Shown piece after piece: positions 48,456 through 56,013 of a stretch of DNA of 64,000 nucleotides. Both the position numbers and the translations under genes were made by a program. The stretch spans positions 3,839 through 67,838 of the forward strand of contig JBBRMJ010000004.1 in the NCBI GenBank assembly GCA_038230895.1, written 5' to 3'. The notes beneath the pieces are model-generated. The model did no database searches. It saw nothing but the letters and a program-made list of their open reading frames with translations, and was not told the origin of the DNA. The DNA is from JAJXTN01 sp038230895 (GTDB taxonomy: Bacteria; Patescibacteriota; Saccharimonadia; Saccharimonadales; UBA4665). Position 1 is the stretch's first letter, and each line of letters opens with the position of its first letter.

Positions 48456-49592
48456 ATGCCAAAACAAAAAAACCGATTTATCTCCTCATCATTGTATAGC
48501 CTGCGCGCACTGTTGCTTGTCTTGTTAGCCGTAGCCGTTGCCGGAACGGCAATCGTCAAGGTTCACGCTGATCAGTACGATGAACAGATCAACGCCCTAC
48601 GCAGCCAAAATAGCTCGGTGCAGGGCTTATTGAATGGGCTCGAAAGCCAGGCTGGCAGTTTCCAGGCTGTCATTGCTCAACTCCAAGCCCAAATTTATGC
48701 TGTCCAAGCTCAAATTGCGGCCAATACCGCCCTCCAAGCTCAGCTCGAGCAAGAGATTGCTTCTGAACAACAACAGATTGATATGAAGCGTCAGCAGATG
48801 GGTGCCACGATCAAGGCCATGTATCTCGACGGCCAGACCTCGACCATCGAACAACTCGCAACCAGCAAGAACCTGAGCGATTATGTCGACAAGCAGGAAT
48901 CCCTCCAAAAAGTCCAGAACCAGTTGAACGCCACCATTATTCAGATAGCCAATTTACAGCAAGAGTCGAAAATCAAAAAGGGCGAGGTTGATACCCTGGT
49001 TACTTCAGAGAAAAGCCAAAACGACCAACTTGGCGCCGCTCAGGCCAAGCAAAGCCAACTCCTGAGCTATAACGAAGGCCAGCAGAATGCTTATAACCAG
49101 ACCATCAACAGCAATGCCGCTCAGATGACCGAACTCCGTCGCCAGCAGATTATTGCCAACAACCGCTACAACATCGGTGACTTCAAGGGTGACCCCGGCA
49201 ACGGCGGCTACCCCAACGCCTGGGCTAACGCCTACCAGGATAGCCTGGTTGATAGTTGGGGTATGTACAACCGCGAGTGTGTCAGTTACACAGCCTTCAA
49301 GGTCCACCAGGACTACTTAGCCGGTCGTAATAGCCGTGACATGCCTTGGTGGGGCGGGGTTGGCAATGCCAACCAGTGGCCATCAGATGCTCGGGCCGCC
49401 GGCATCACCGTTGACAGTAACCCTACACCTGGCTCCATCGCCATCAGTACTGCCGGTTTCTATGGTCACGCCATGTACGTTGAAGCCGTGAATGGCAATC
49501 AAATCTACATCCAGCAGTACAATCAGCAGCTCAATGGTCAGTATTCCGAAGGTTGGCGCTACACCACCGGCTTAGTCTTCCTTCACTTCTAA
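48456..49592 (+). CDS. Secreted coiled-coil / CHAP-domain peptidoglycan hydrolase (PcsB-like)
   Basis: 378 residues from ATG 48456; the longer frame to 48369 overlaps the promoter. Signal peptide with a hydrophobic core (LLLVLLAVAVAGTAIVKVHA). Residues about 35-245 are a long coiled coil rich in Gln/Ala/Leu. A C-terminal CHAP domain has the catalytic cysteine in YNRECVSYTAFKV and the histidine in FYGHAMYVEAV. The layout matches PcsB/CwlO-type hydrolases activated by FtsEX, encoded just upstream. Confidence 0.93.
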   Translation: MPKQKNRFISSSLYSLRALLLVLLAVAVAGTAIVKVHADQYDEQINALRSQNSSVQGLLNGLESQAGSFQAVIAQLQAQIYAVQAQIAANTALQAQLEQEIASEQQQIDMKRQQMGATIKAMYLDGQTSTIEQLATSKNLSDYVDKQESLQKVQNQLNATIIQIANLQQESKIKKGEVDTLVTSEKSQNDQLGAAQAKQSQLLSYNEGQQNAYNQTINSNAAQMTELRRQQIIANNRYNIGDFKGDPGNGGYPNAWANAYQDSLVDSWGMYNRECVSYTAFKVHQDYLAGRNSRDMPWWGGVGNANQWPSDARAAGITVDSNPTPGSIAISTAGFYGHAMYVEAVNGNQIYIQQYNQQLNGQYSEGWRYTTGLVFLHF

Positions 49593-49712
49593 GCTGGACA
49601 TTTGCTCGGCACATTGCGGCGTTGCCGGCTGCAGTGCTCCTCATCGTACCGATAGTACGATTCCGTCCGCGCTTCGCCGTCGCCTTGCACTGCACTCGAG
49701 CAAACGCCCAGG
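49593..49712. repeat. GTAC-hairpin intergenic element C
   Basis: Outer arms pair TTTGCTCG (about 49601-49608) with CGAGCAAA (about 49697-49704), extended by CTGG on the outside. The apex is ATCGTAC (49643-49649), loop CGATA, GTACGAT (49655-49661). It begins at the stop codon of the CHAP gene. Confidence 0.75.
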
Positions 49713-49783
49713 TACCTCACCGTAAAAATTATGAACCTGCGCTTTGCGATTGGCGCTTCCAGCCATACTGAAGGAGCCCAGAT

Positions 49784-49874
49784 TTGTCAAAATCGGTGAG
49801 AACGTCAGGCCGGCCAAACTCTGTCTGAGCCGTAGGCGAGTCGTTTGGTCGGATAGTGGAGCCGATTTTGACAA
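49784..49874. repeat. Inverted repeat with perfect 13-bp arms upstream of ctpA
   Basis: TTGTCAAAATCGG (49784-49796) and its complement (49862-49874), with a nested CCGGCCAAAC / GTTTGGTCGG stem inside. No open frame. Possibly a structured RNA or a small non-autonomous element. Confidence 0.65.
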
Positions 49875-49905
49875 GTATGTACGACGTGCGTCTGGCGAGT
49901 TTTGT

Positions 49906-49929
49906 CTTACTTTGTCGGTACAAAGTAAG
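49906..49929. repeat. Perfect 10-bp hairpin with CGGT loop
   Basis: CTTACTTTGT (49906-49915) and ACAAAGTAAG (49920-49929). No U-tract follows. Lies about 110 bases ahead of ctpA; could be an operator. Confidence 0.5.
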
Positions 49930-50026
49930 GAGTTAAAAGAGGTAATTGATTGACACTCTATAAAGCGGTGATGTCCGTGTAGTGAGAGATTTATTACAGA
50001 GATGTTTCATAAGCACTTCGCAAATT

Positions 50027-50034
50027 GCTATAAT
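50027..50034 (+). promoter_or_regulatory. Extended -10 (TGC-TATAAT) of ctpA, near-leaderless
   Basis: TATAAT at 50029-50034 with TGC before it; ATG 50043 follows after 8 bases. Confidence 0.7.
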
Positions 50035-50042
50035 GGTTAGTA

Positions 50043-51269
50043 ATGGGATTAAAACGAAGATTTAGCAGGTTGAACCAGGCGTTCAGCCGACACAAGTGGC
50101 TGTCTCGGTTCACGAGCCTAGTCATGGTGGCCGTGATTTTCTTTCTTGGTGTAGGCATTGGCAATGGGCGGATCGTACTCGGTGGTCACCATTTTAAAAG
50201 TGTCAGTGGCTTGCCAGCAAATCTTGATTATGCAAGTGTGAACACCGTCTACCAGTCGCTGAAGGACAATTATGACGGCAAATTGAGCGCAGGGCAGCTG
50301 CAAGATGGCCTCAAGCATGGCCTGGCGACTGCCACCAATGACCCGTATACCGTCTATTTCACCGCCAAAGAGGCCAATGACTTCAATAAGCAGCTGAATA
50401 ACTCCTTCAGTGGCATTGGTGCCCAATTGGGGCAAGACAGTGAAGGTAATCTGGAAGTTATCTCACCGATTGCAGGTTTGCCAGCCGACAAAGCCGGAAT
50501 CAAGCCCTTAGACCTTATCGCCAGCATTAACGGCACGACCACCACTGGCATGTCGGTCGACACGGCTGTTTCCAGGATTCGGGGCAATAAGGGCACAAAA
50601 GTCACCTTACAAATTGTGCGAGACCACAAGCAAGCGTTGAGTCTGACCATCACTCGCGACGATATCACGCTGCCCAGCGTCAAGACTAAGATCCTGGACG
50701 GTAATATTGGCTACTTACAGATCAGTACCTTTGCCAATGACACCGTTGATTTGGCACAGAAGGCAGCCGATGACTTTAAGGCCAAGAACGTCAAAGGCAT
50801 CGTGCTCGACCTACGCGAGGATCCAGGTGGCTTGCTCGACGCTGCCGTGCATGTTTCCAGTCTATGGTTGCCTCAAGGCAAGCTCGTTCTGCAAGAGAAG
50901 CGAGGCACTACCGTCGTCCAGAGCTATAACTCACTGGGTGGTGACGAATTGTCTGGCATCCCCACGGTTATCTTGATCGATGCTGGCAGTGCTTCAGCTT
51001 CTGAAATCACCACTGGTGCCTTACACGATAATAACGCCGCCTACGTCATCGGTCAGAAAAGTTACGGTAAGGGTGTCGTCCAGCAACTGGTTAACTTCAA
51101 TGATGGCTCACAGCTAAAAGTTACTATCGCCAGCTGGTTCCGCCCCAACGGCAAGAACATCAACCATCTCGGCATCACCCCTGATAAAACTGTCACTATC
51201 TCCGACGCCGACGCCAAAGCTGGCACCGACACCCAGCTCCAAGCCGCCCAAGCCTACCTCAATAAATAG
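50043..51269 (+). CDS. ctpA: C-terminal processing protease (S41, CtpA-type)
   Basis: 408 residues. Membrane/signal helix near residue 22-42, a PDZ domain (FSGIGAQLGQDSEGNLEVISPIAGLPADKAGIKPLD), then the S41 core with VLDLREDPGGLLDAAV and the catalytic serine in DAGSASASEI and lysine in GQKSYGKGVVQ. It trims or degrades envelope proteins and commonly controls wall hydrolases; it sits next to FtsEX and the CHAP hydrolase. Confidence 0.95.
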   Translation: MGLKRRFSRLNQAFSRHKWLSRFTSLVMVAVIFFLGVGIGNGRIVLGGHHFKSVSGLPANLDYASVNTVYQSLKDNYDGKLSAGQLQDGLKHGLATATNDPYTVYFTAKEANDFNKQLNNSFSGIGAQLGQDSEGNLEVISPIAGLPADKAGIKPLDLIASINGTTTTGMSVDTAVSRIRGNKGTKVTLQIVRDHKQALSLTITRDDITLPSVKTKILDGNIGYLQISTFANDTVDLAQKAADDFKAKNVKGIVLDLREDPGGLLDAAVHVSSLWLPQGKLVLQEKRGTTVVQSYNSLGGDELSGIPTVILIDAGSASASEITTGALHDNNAAYVIGQKSYGKGVVQQLVNFNDGSQLKVTIASWFRPNGKNINHLGITPDKTVTISDADAKAGTDTQLQAAQAYLNK

Positions 51270-51350
51270 GGTTTGCCTAGATGTTGGGAATTGCGAGGCG
51301 CGCGATTTCCAAGGGTTTGCAAAATCACCGCTGGACTGTAACCTTAGGGC

Positions 51351-51575
51351 ATGTCACAAGAAAACCACCAAAGGCCACGAACAATTTTCACACCTGAAGA
51401 GCTCGAAGCGATCGATCGGGTATCGACTGCGCTGAAACGTATCGCAGCACCCTACGACCTCACGGTGGGCGAGGGCCTCTTCATTACCACCATCGAACAT
51501 AATATAGCCGACTTAAAGCGCTATTTTGGCGAACAGGCGGAGACTGAATCTACATCAGCCCAGATATCGGAATAG
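51351..51575 (+). CDS. Small hypothetical protein
   Basis: 74 residues, helical, charged (FTPEELEAIDRVSTALKRIAAPYDLTVGEGLFITTIEHNIADLK). TAACCT lies 6 bases before the ATG, the same leaderless spacing as its neighbours. No family recognised. Confidence 0.55.
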   Translation: MSQENHQRPRTIFTPEELEAIDRVSTALKRIAAPYDLTVGEGLFITTIEHNIADLKRYFGEQAETESTSAQISE

Positions 51576-51680
51576 AGTCCTCGCTTGTATATCAAAAACA
51601 ATGATTCTATGGCCTTTGGCTTGCCAAACAGCGTGCGAATAGGGTAGGATAGATGAGAAATAAGAGAGGTGTGTGCAGGC

Positions 51681-53282
51681 GTGGCAAACAAGCCGACTAA
51701 GTATGTATTTGTGACAGGTGGCGTGCTTTCCGGACTCGGCAAGGGCATCACCGCCGCCTCCATCGGCAACCTCTTAAAAGCTCGTGGCCTGAAGGTCAAT
51801 CTTCAGAAATGTGATCCTTATCTGAACGTCGACGCCGGCCTACTGAACCCGCGTGAACACGGCGAGTGCTTTGTTACCAAAGACGGTGCTGAGACCGATC
51901 TCGACCTCGGTCACTATGAACGCTTTATCGACGAAGAATTAACGCGTGAAAGCAGCCTGATGAGCGGGCGAGTGCTCCTGAAATTAATCCAGGACGAACG
52001 CGCTGGTAAATTTGAAGGCGACGATGTCCAAATCATCCCGCACCTGACCGGTTCCATTCAAGACCACATTATCGAAGCGGGCAAGGGCTATGACGTCCAC
52101 ATAGTCGAAATCGGCGGTACGGTCGGCGATTATGAATCGTTATCCTTCATCGAAGCCATTCGCGAACTGGGTGTCAAAGTTGGCCTGGAGAATTGTTGCT
52201 ACGTCCATGTCGTCTACTTGCCATATCTGGGAGCGAGCAACGAGACTAAGACCAAGCCCGCCCAGAATTCCGTCCGCGAACTGCGTGGCTTGGGTATTTC
52301 GCCAGACATCCTGGTTGGCCGTAGCGAAGCGGTGGCCCATGACGGCGTCAAACAGAAACTGAGCTTATTCAGTGGTGTGTCTGAAAAAGCCATCGCATTA
52401 CTTCCGAATGCCGCGAGTATTTATCAAGTGCCGCTGACGCTGGAAGACACCGGAATCGCCGATGTTATTGCTCAGCAATTATCATTGAAAGTTTCCAAGC
52501 CCCATCTCAAAGAGTGGCGAGCGGTTGTTGAGCGAGCTACGGCTGAGCATAAGCGTACGGTTCGGGTTGGTTTCGTGGCGAAGTACATGGACAACACTGA
52601 CACTTACATGTCTGTGTTCGAAGCACTCAAGTCCGCCGCCTGGCACAATGATTGCGCTGTCGACATTACCTGGATTGATGCTGCCAAACTCGATACAGCC
52701 AAAGGCGACATAGCTGAAACACTGAAGGAATACGACGGTATTGTGGTGCCCGGTGGCTTCGGCCAGCGCGGCCTGGAAGGCAAGATTAAATCTGCACAAT
52801 ATGCCCTCGAACACAAAGTGCCATACCTCGGGCTCTGTCTCGGTTTACAAATGGCCGTTATTGCCGCTGCTCGCAATGCCGGCCTCAAGGACGCTACTAC
52901 TTTCGAGCTGAATCCTGACAGCAAAAACATCGTCATCAACACCATGGCCGACCAAAAAGGCAAGCACATGACCGGCGGCACCATGCGCCTCGGTAATTAT
53001 GATTGTCAGCTCGAAAAGGGCAGCCTGGCGGCCAAACTCTACGGTGCCACCAATATCGTCGAGCGCCATCGTCACCGTGGCGAATGCAATAACGACTACC
53101 GCGACAAGTACGAGAAATGGGGCATAAAAGCCACCGGCATCAACACCGAGAATAACCTGGTGGAAATCATTGAAGGCATCGACCACCCATTCTTGGTTGC
53201 CAGTCAGTTCCATCCCGAGTTCAAATCTCGTCCAAATCGTCCACACCCGATGTTCGACGGCTTCATCCGCGCCCTCCTCTAG
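51681..53282 (+). CDS. pyrG: CTP synthase
   Basis: 533 residues from GTG 51681, where the family normally starts (VANKPTKYVFVTGGVLSGLGKG); a GTG four codons upstream is possible. Synthetase domain with the GLGKGITAASIG P-loop and CDPYLNVDAG. Class I glutamine amidotransferase domain with GGFGQRGLEGK, nucleophile Cys in PYLGLCLGLQMA, and His/Glu in SQFHPEFKSRP. It makes CTP from UTP and glutamine. Confidence 0.97.
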   Translation: MANKPTKYVFVTGGVLSGLGKGITAASIGNLLKARGLKVNLQKCDPYLNVDAGLLNPREHGECFVTKDGAETDLDLGHYERFIDEELTRESSLMSGRVLLKLIQDERAGKFEGDDVQIIPHLTGSIQDHIIEAGKGYDVHIVEIGGTVGDYESLSFIEAIRELGVKVGLENCCYVHVVYLPYLGASNETKTKPAQNSVRELRGLGISPDILVGRSEAVAHDGVKQKLSLFSGVSEKAIALLPNAASIYQVPLTLEDTGIADVIAQQLSLKVSKPHLKEWRAVVERATAEHKRTVRVGFVAKYMDNTDTYMSVFEALKSAAWHNDCAVDITWIDAAKLDTAKGDIAETLKEYDGIVVPGGFGQRGLEGKIKSAQYALEHKVPYLGLCLGLQMAVIAAARNAGLKDATTFELNPDSKNIVINTMADQKGKHMTGGTMRLGNYDCQLEKGSLAAKLYGATNIVERHRHRGECNNDYRDKYEKWGIKATGINTENNLVEIIEGIDHPFLVASQFHPEFKSRPNRPHPMFDGFIRALL

Positions 53283-53291
53283 ACCAGAAAT

Positions 53292-53350
53292 GTAGACTGT
53301 AGCGAGTAGACAGTAGAGGTTGCACCTACCGTCTACTGTCTACCGTCTAC
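53292..53350. repeat. Heptamer-repeat inverted element 4 (no gene inside)
   Basis: The left arm 53292-53320 reads GTAGACT, GTAGCGA, GTAGACA, GTAGAGG. After the three-base loop TGC the right arm 53324-53350 reads, on the opposite strand, GTAGACG, GTAGACA, GTAGACG, GTAGGT. It starts 9 bases after the pyrG stop. No T-run, so not a typical intrinsic terminator. Confidence 0.8.
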
Positions 53351-53368
53351 ACTTGCAGCCCAATGCTC

Positions 53369-53397
53369 TTGAGCATTACGTCTGAATACAGTACCAT
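53369..53397 (+). promoter_or_regulatory. Promoter of the response regulator gene
   Basis: TTGAGC (53369-53374), 17-base spacer, TACCAT (53392-53397). ATG 53405 is 7 bases later, which favours that start over the upstream ATG at 53396. Confidence 0.55.
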
Positions 53398-53404
53398 GAG
53401 CAGT

Positions 53405-54025
53405 ATGGATCCAACACAAATACCATCACCAGCACCTCTGACACCACCAGAACCTCAGGCCCCAGCACCGATGCCTCTGCCCATGCCAACTCCTGTTGCA
53501 CCACCGATGCCAGAACCTGCTGCGCCCGTCGCCCCTGATTCAGCACCGCTGCCCGTACCCCCAGCTCCAATTGCCCCTGGCGTCGCCACACCAGCCGTTC
53601 CTGCCGCTCCAGCAGCCATGACTGGCCCCACACCCGACGCACCGGGCAATCACGCCAAACGTATTCTTCTCGTGGAAGACGACGACGCCCTCGCCAATGT
53701 CTACGTCACTCGTCTCCAAGCCGAAGGCTTTGACGTCCGCCGCGTGGCCAACGGGGAAGACGCCCTGGCCTCAGCCCTCAGTTATCACCCCGATCTCGTC
53801 CTCCTCGACGTCATGATGCCCAAAGTCAGTGGTTTCGACGTCCTCGACATCCTGCGCAACACCCCCGAAACCGCTAATCTCAAGATCATCATGCTCACCG
53901 CTCTCAGCCAAGACAGCGACAAAGAGCGTGCCGAATCCCTCGGTGTCGACGATTACCTCGTCAAATCTCAAGTCGTCATCGCCGACGTCATCGACCGCAT
54001 CCGCCACCACCTCGGCCAAGCCTAA
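53405..54025 (+). CDS. Response regulator with Pro/Ala-rich N-terminal region, receiver only
   Basis: 206 residues from ATG 53405 (MDPTQIPSP). Residues 1-80 are almost entirely Pro/Ala/Met and probably disordered. The C-terminal receiver domain is canonical: acidic pair in ILLVEDDDALA, phosphoacceptor in DLVLLDVMMPKVSGFD, conserved Thr in IMLTAL, and Lys in DDYLVKSQ. No output domain. The partner kinase is not in the window unless it is the degenerate one at 61025. Confidence 0.88.
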   Translation: MDPTQIPSPAPLTPPEPQAPAPMPLPMPTPVAPPMPEPAAPVAPDSAPLPVPPAPIAPGVATPAVPAAPAAMTGPTPDAPGNHAKRILLVEDDDALANVYVTRLQAEGFDVRRVANGEDALASALSYHPDLVLLDVMMPKVSGFDVLDILRNTPETANLKIIMLTALSQDSDKERAESLGVDDYLVKSQVVIADVIDRIRHHLGQA

Positions 54026-54057
54026 GCCGTTCTTAGACGCCGGTTCTTCGTAATTCG

Positions 54058-54079
54058 AAAGCCCCAACCCGGGCTTTTT
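54058..54079 (+). terminator. Intrinsic terminator after the response regulator
   Basis: AAAGCCC (54058-54064), loop CAACCC, GGGCTTT (54071-54077), then TT. Confidence 0.8.
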
Positions 54080-54102
54080 ATTTACCAGATAACAACCTCT
54101 TA

Positions 54103-54131
54103 TTGACTTTTCATACAACTTATGCTAATAT
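54103..54131 (+). promoter_or_regulatory. Promoter of the FHA gene
   Basis: TTGACT (54103-54108), 17-base spacer, TAATAT (54126-54131) with TGC before the -10. Leader about 18 bases. Confidence 0.7.
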
Positions 54132-54155
54132 TACAAGAGTTAAATTGAAAAAAAC

Positions 54156-55655
54156 ATGTCTCAGCACAATCAATATCCTGTCACGGTCCCCAATCTCCAG
54201 CCACAAACTTTTGAATTAGGTGGAGTAAATGCTCGACCGGAAGTACTCAGCCCTAATCGATTGAGCGTACACGACTTAAGCCAATCACCAGCTCAGCTTG
54301 ACCTTGTTAGGCTACCATTGCTAGATGAAAATACGGGACTAGCTGGCATTATTAACGCCGGTGGGGTGCCAATAAAAATATATGTCGAAAAAGATGTGCA
54401 GGGGAATGTAAACCCTAATCGCGTTGCGTTCACCGCAGCGGATTATGATGATCAAGCACAAGTCACAGACCAGGCTATAAAAATTAAATTTCTAGATTTA
54501 TCGGCAGCTGCAGGAACGGTTAATTTTGGTCGTGAAGAACGTGGGGCCGGTCGACTTGGGCTAAGCGATAAAAAGGTTTCTCGCCATCATTTTAGTGCCA
54601 GCATTAACGAAGGCATCTTGAATCTCACGGATCTGAAAGCAACAAATGGTACGAGTCTGATACTTTCGTCCGAGACGGTAAGCAACGCCCATAGCGTTAA
54701 GCTTGGCCGTCATCTGGGACACTTAGCCGCAAATGAAGCCGTAGTTGTTCCTAGCCCAGAATTTTCGGTTAACAATTTTACATATAAAGTCGAGGCCGCC
54801 ATCCCAACCGATGGTCGCGGAGATATATATGTAGTGAACTCAAGTGATAAAAAAGGTAGAACCCGTCAGTTTCTGGTTTATCGTTCCGTATCTGAAGGCG
54901 GCTGGCGAAGCTCACAGGGATACGAAATCGATCAAGGAAAAAAGAGGCTCATGAAGGGAGCTGAATTAAGCAGCCATGCCCAGTACACACAAGATACACA
55001 ATTAAATCCTGAATTTTCGAGTAAACTGCTTGATGCAGTGACCGGTCCTGTTGGCTTGCCACTTGCACGAGGTGAGGACTTCATGCATGACTCAGCCCAC
55101 GCAGAGGCGTTATTAATAGATTTTGAGGCTGAACATGACGTATATTCCATATCAGATAAGCGTGTAGCAAGCCTCCTTAGCATACTACCAGCAGGGTCAC
55201 TCTCAACGGAGAACTTGAGAACACACCTCGACAGCAGCGCTGACTTAATGAACTATGTGGCCGTGTTGAATGAAGCGCTCGAGCAGAGCGACATAATGCC
55301 TGATTTTTCAGGTGACCCCCTACGAACCGAAACTGATACCCATCCCATACTAGGAGCGATAACTCGCGAAGTGTATGTTAAATCAGGCATTGAGTGGCAT
55401 ATTGGGCAAGATAAAAATAGCCGGGTTTGGATTGATAGGGTACGAATTGCGAAAAATGAAACCACATCGTTTGGAACAGACAAAGACCTAATATACTCGG
55501 GCATATTAACCTCTAAACCAGTTGAATATACCGCGCAGGCTACAGGTATACCACAGTCACTAAGAAACCAGATTAATAGTTCCTATACTGATACTGCGCC
55601 ATTCTTGGCCAATTTAGCACCTATAAAGAAATACAAAGCTCAGAAGACCAGATAA
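54156..55655 (+). CDS. FHA-domain protein
   Basis: 499 residues. A forkhead-associated domain lies near residues 125-180, with the conserved pattern NFGREERGAGRLGLSDKKVSRHHF, then LKATNGTSL (split signature GR, S..H, N-G-T). FHA domains bind phosphothreonine peptides. The rest (residues 200-499) has no recognised motif and no membrane helix. Codon use is more A/T-rich than neighbours. It ends 6 bases before the convergent rpmA. Confidence 0.8.
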   Translation: MSQHNQYPVTVPNLQPQTFELGGVNARPEVLSPNRLSVHDLSQSPAQLDLVRLPLLDENTGLAGIINAGGVPIKIYVEKDVQGNVNPNRVAFTAADYDDQAQVTDQAIKIKFLDLSAAAGTVNFGREERGAGRLGLSDKKVSRHHFSASINEGILNLTDLKATNGTSLILSSETVSNAHSVKLGRHLGHLAANEAVVVPSPEFSVNNFTYKVEAAIPTDGRGDIYVVNSSDKKGRTRQFLVYRSVSEGGWRSSQGYEIDQGKKRLMKGAELSSHAQYTQDTQLNPEFSSKLLDAVTGPVGLPLARGEDFMHDSAHAEALLIDFEAEHDVYSISDKRVASLLSILPAGSLSTENLRTHLDSSADLMNYVAVLNEALEQSDIMPDFSGDPLRTETDTHPILGAITREVYVKSGIEWHIGQDKNSRVWIDRVRIAKNETTSFGTDKDLIYSGILTSKPVEYTAQATGIPQSLRNQINSSYTDTAPFLANLAPIKKYKAQKTR

Positions 55656-55661
55656 ATTCGG

Positions 55662-55934
55662 CTACTGAACGCTAACAGTGGTGCGGCGGACGGTTTTGCC
55701 GGTGAAGCGGCGGACTTTTTGGGTTTCGAAGGTGACGACGCCGTCTCGGGCGGCGTGGATGGTGTAGTTGCGGCTAAGTTTGGTGCCCACGCCAGCGCGC
55801 TTGGATTCACCGACTTGACGGACGATGACTTGGCCGACTTTGACTTTTTCGCCACCAAAAAGCTTGACGCCGAGGCGTTGTCCGGGACTATCTCTGGTAT
55901 TTTTGGCGGTACCACCCGCTTTTACGTGTGACAT
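55662..55934 (-). CDS. rpmA: Ribosomal protein bL27
   Basis: 90 residues with the family start MSHVKAGGTAKNTRDSPGQRLGVKLFGGEKV and the following VIVRQVGESKRAGVGTKLSRNYTIHA. No N-terminal cleavable extension of the Firmicutes type. rplU (L21), its common partner, is not adjacent. Confidence 0.95.
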   Translation of the reverse strand: MSHVKAGGTAKNTRDSPGQRLGVKLFGGEKVKVGQVIVRQVGESKRAGVGTKLSRNYTIHAARDGVVTFETQKVRRFTGKTVRRTTVSVQ

Positions 55935-55947
55935 ATAGGGAGCCTTG

Positions 55948-56013
55948 ATTAATGATTTACGATTTAAGATTTACGATGGTGAGTCATTAATCGTAAATCT
56001 TAAATCGTAAATC
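55948..56013. repeat. Heptamer-repeat inverted element 5 (no gene inside)
   Basis: Perfect 24-bp inverted arms: 55954-55977 reads GATTTAC, GATTTAA, GATTTAC, GAT and 55990-56013 is its exact complement; loop 12 bases. A further heptamer GATTAAT precedes the left arm. The right arm touches the stop codon of the THUMP methyltransferase (56013-56015). Confidence 0.9.
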
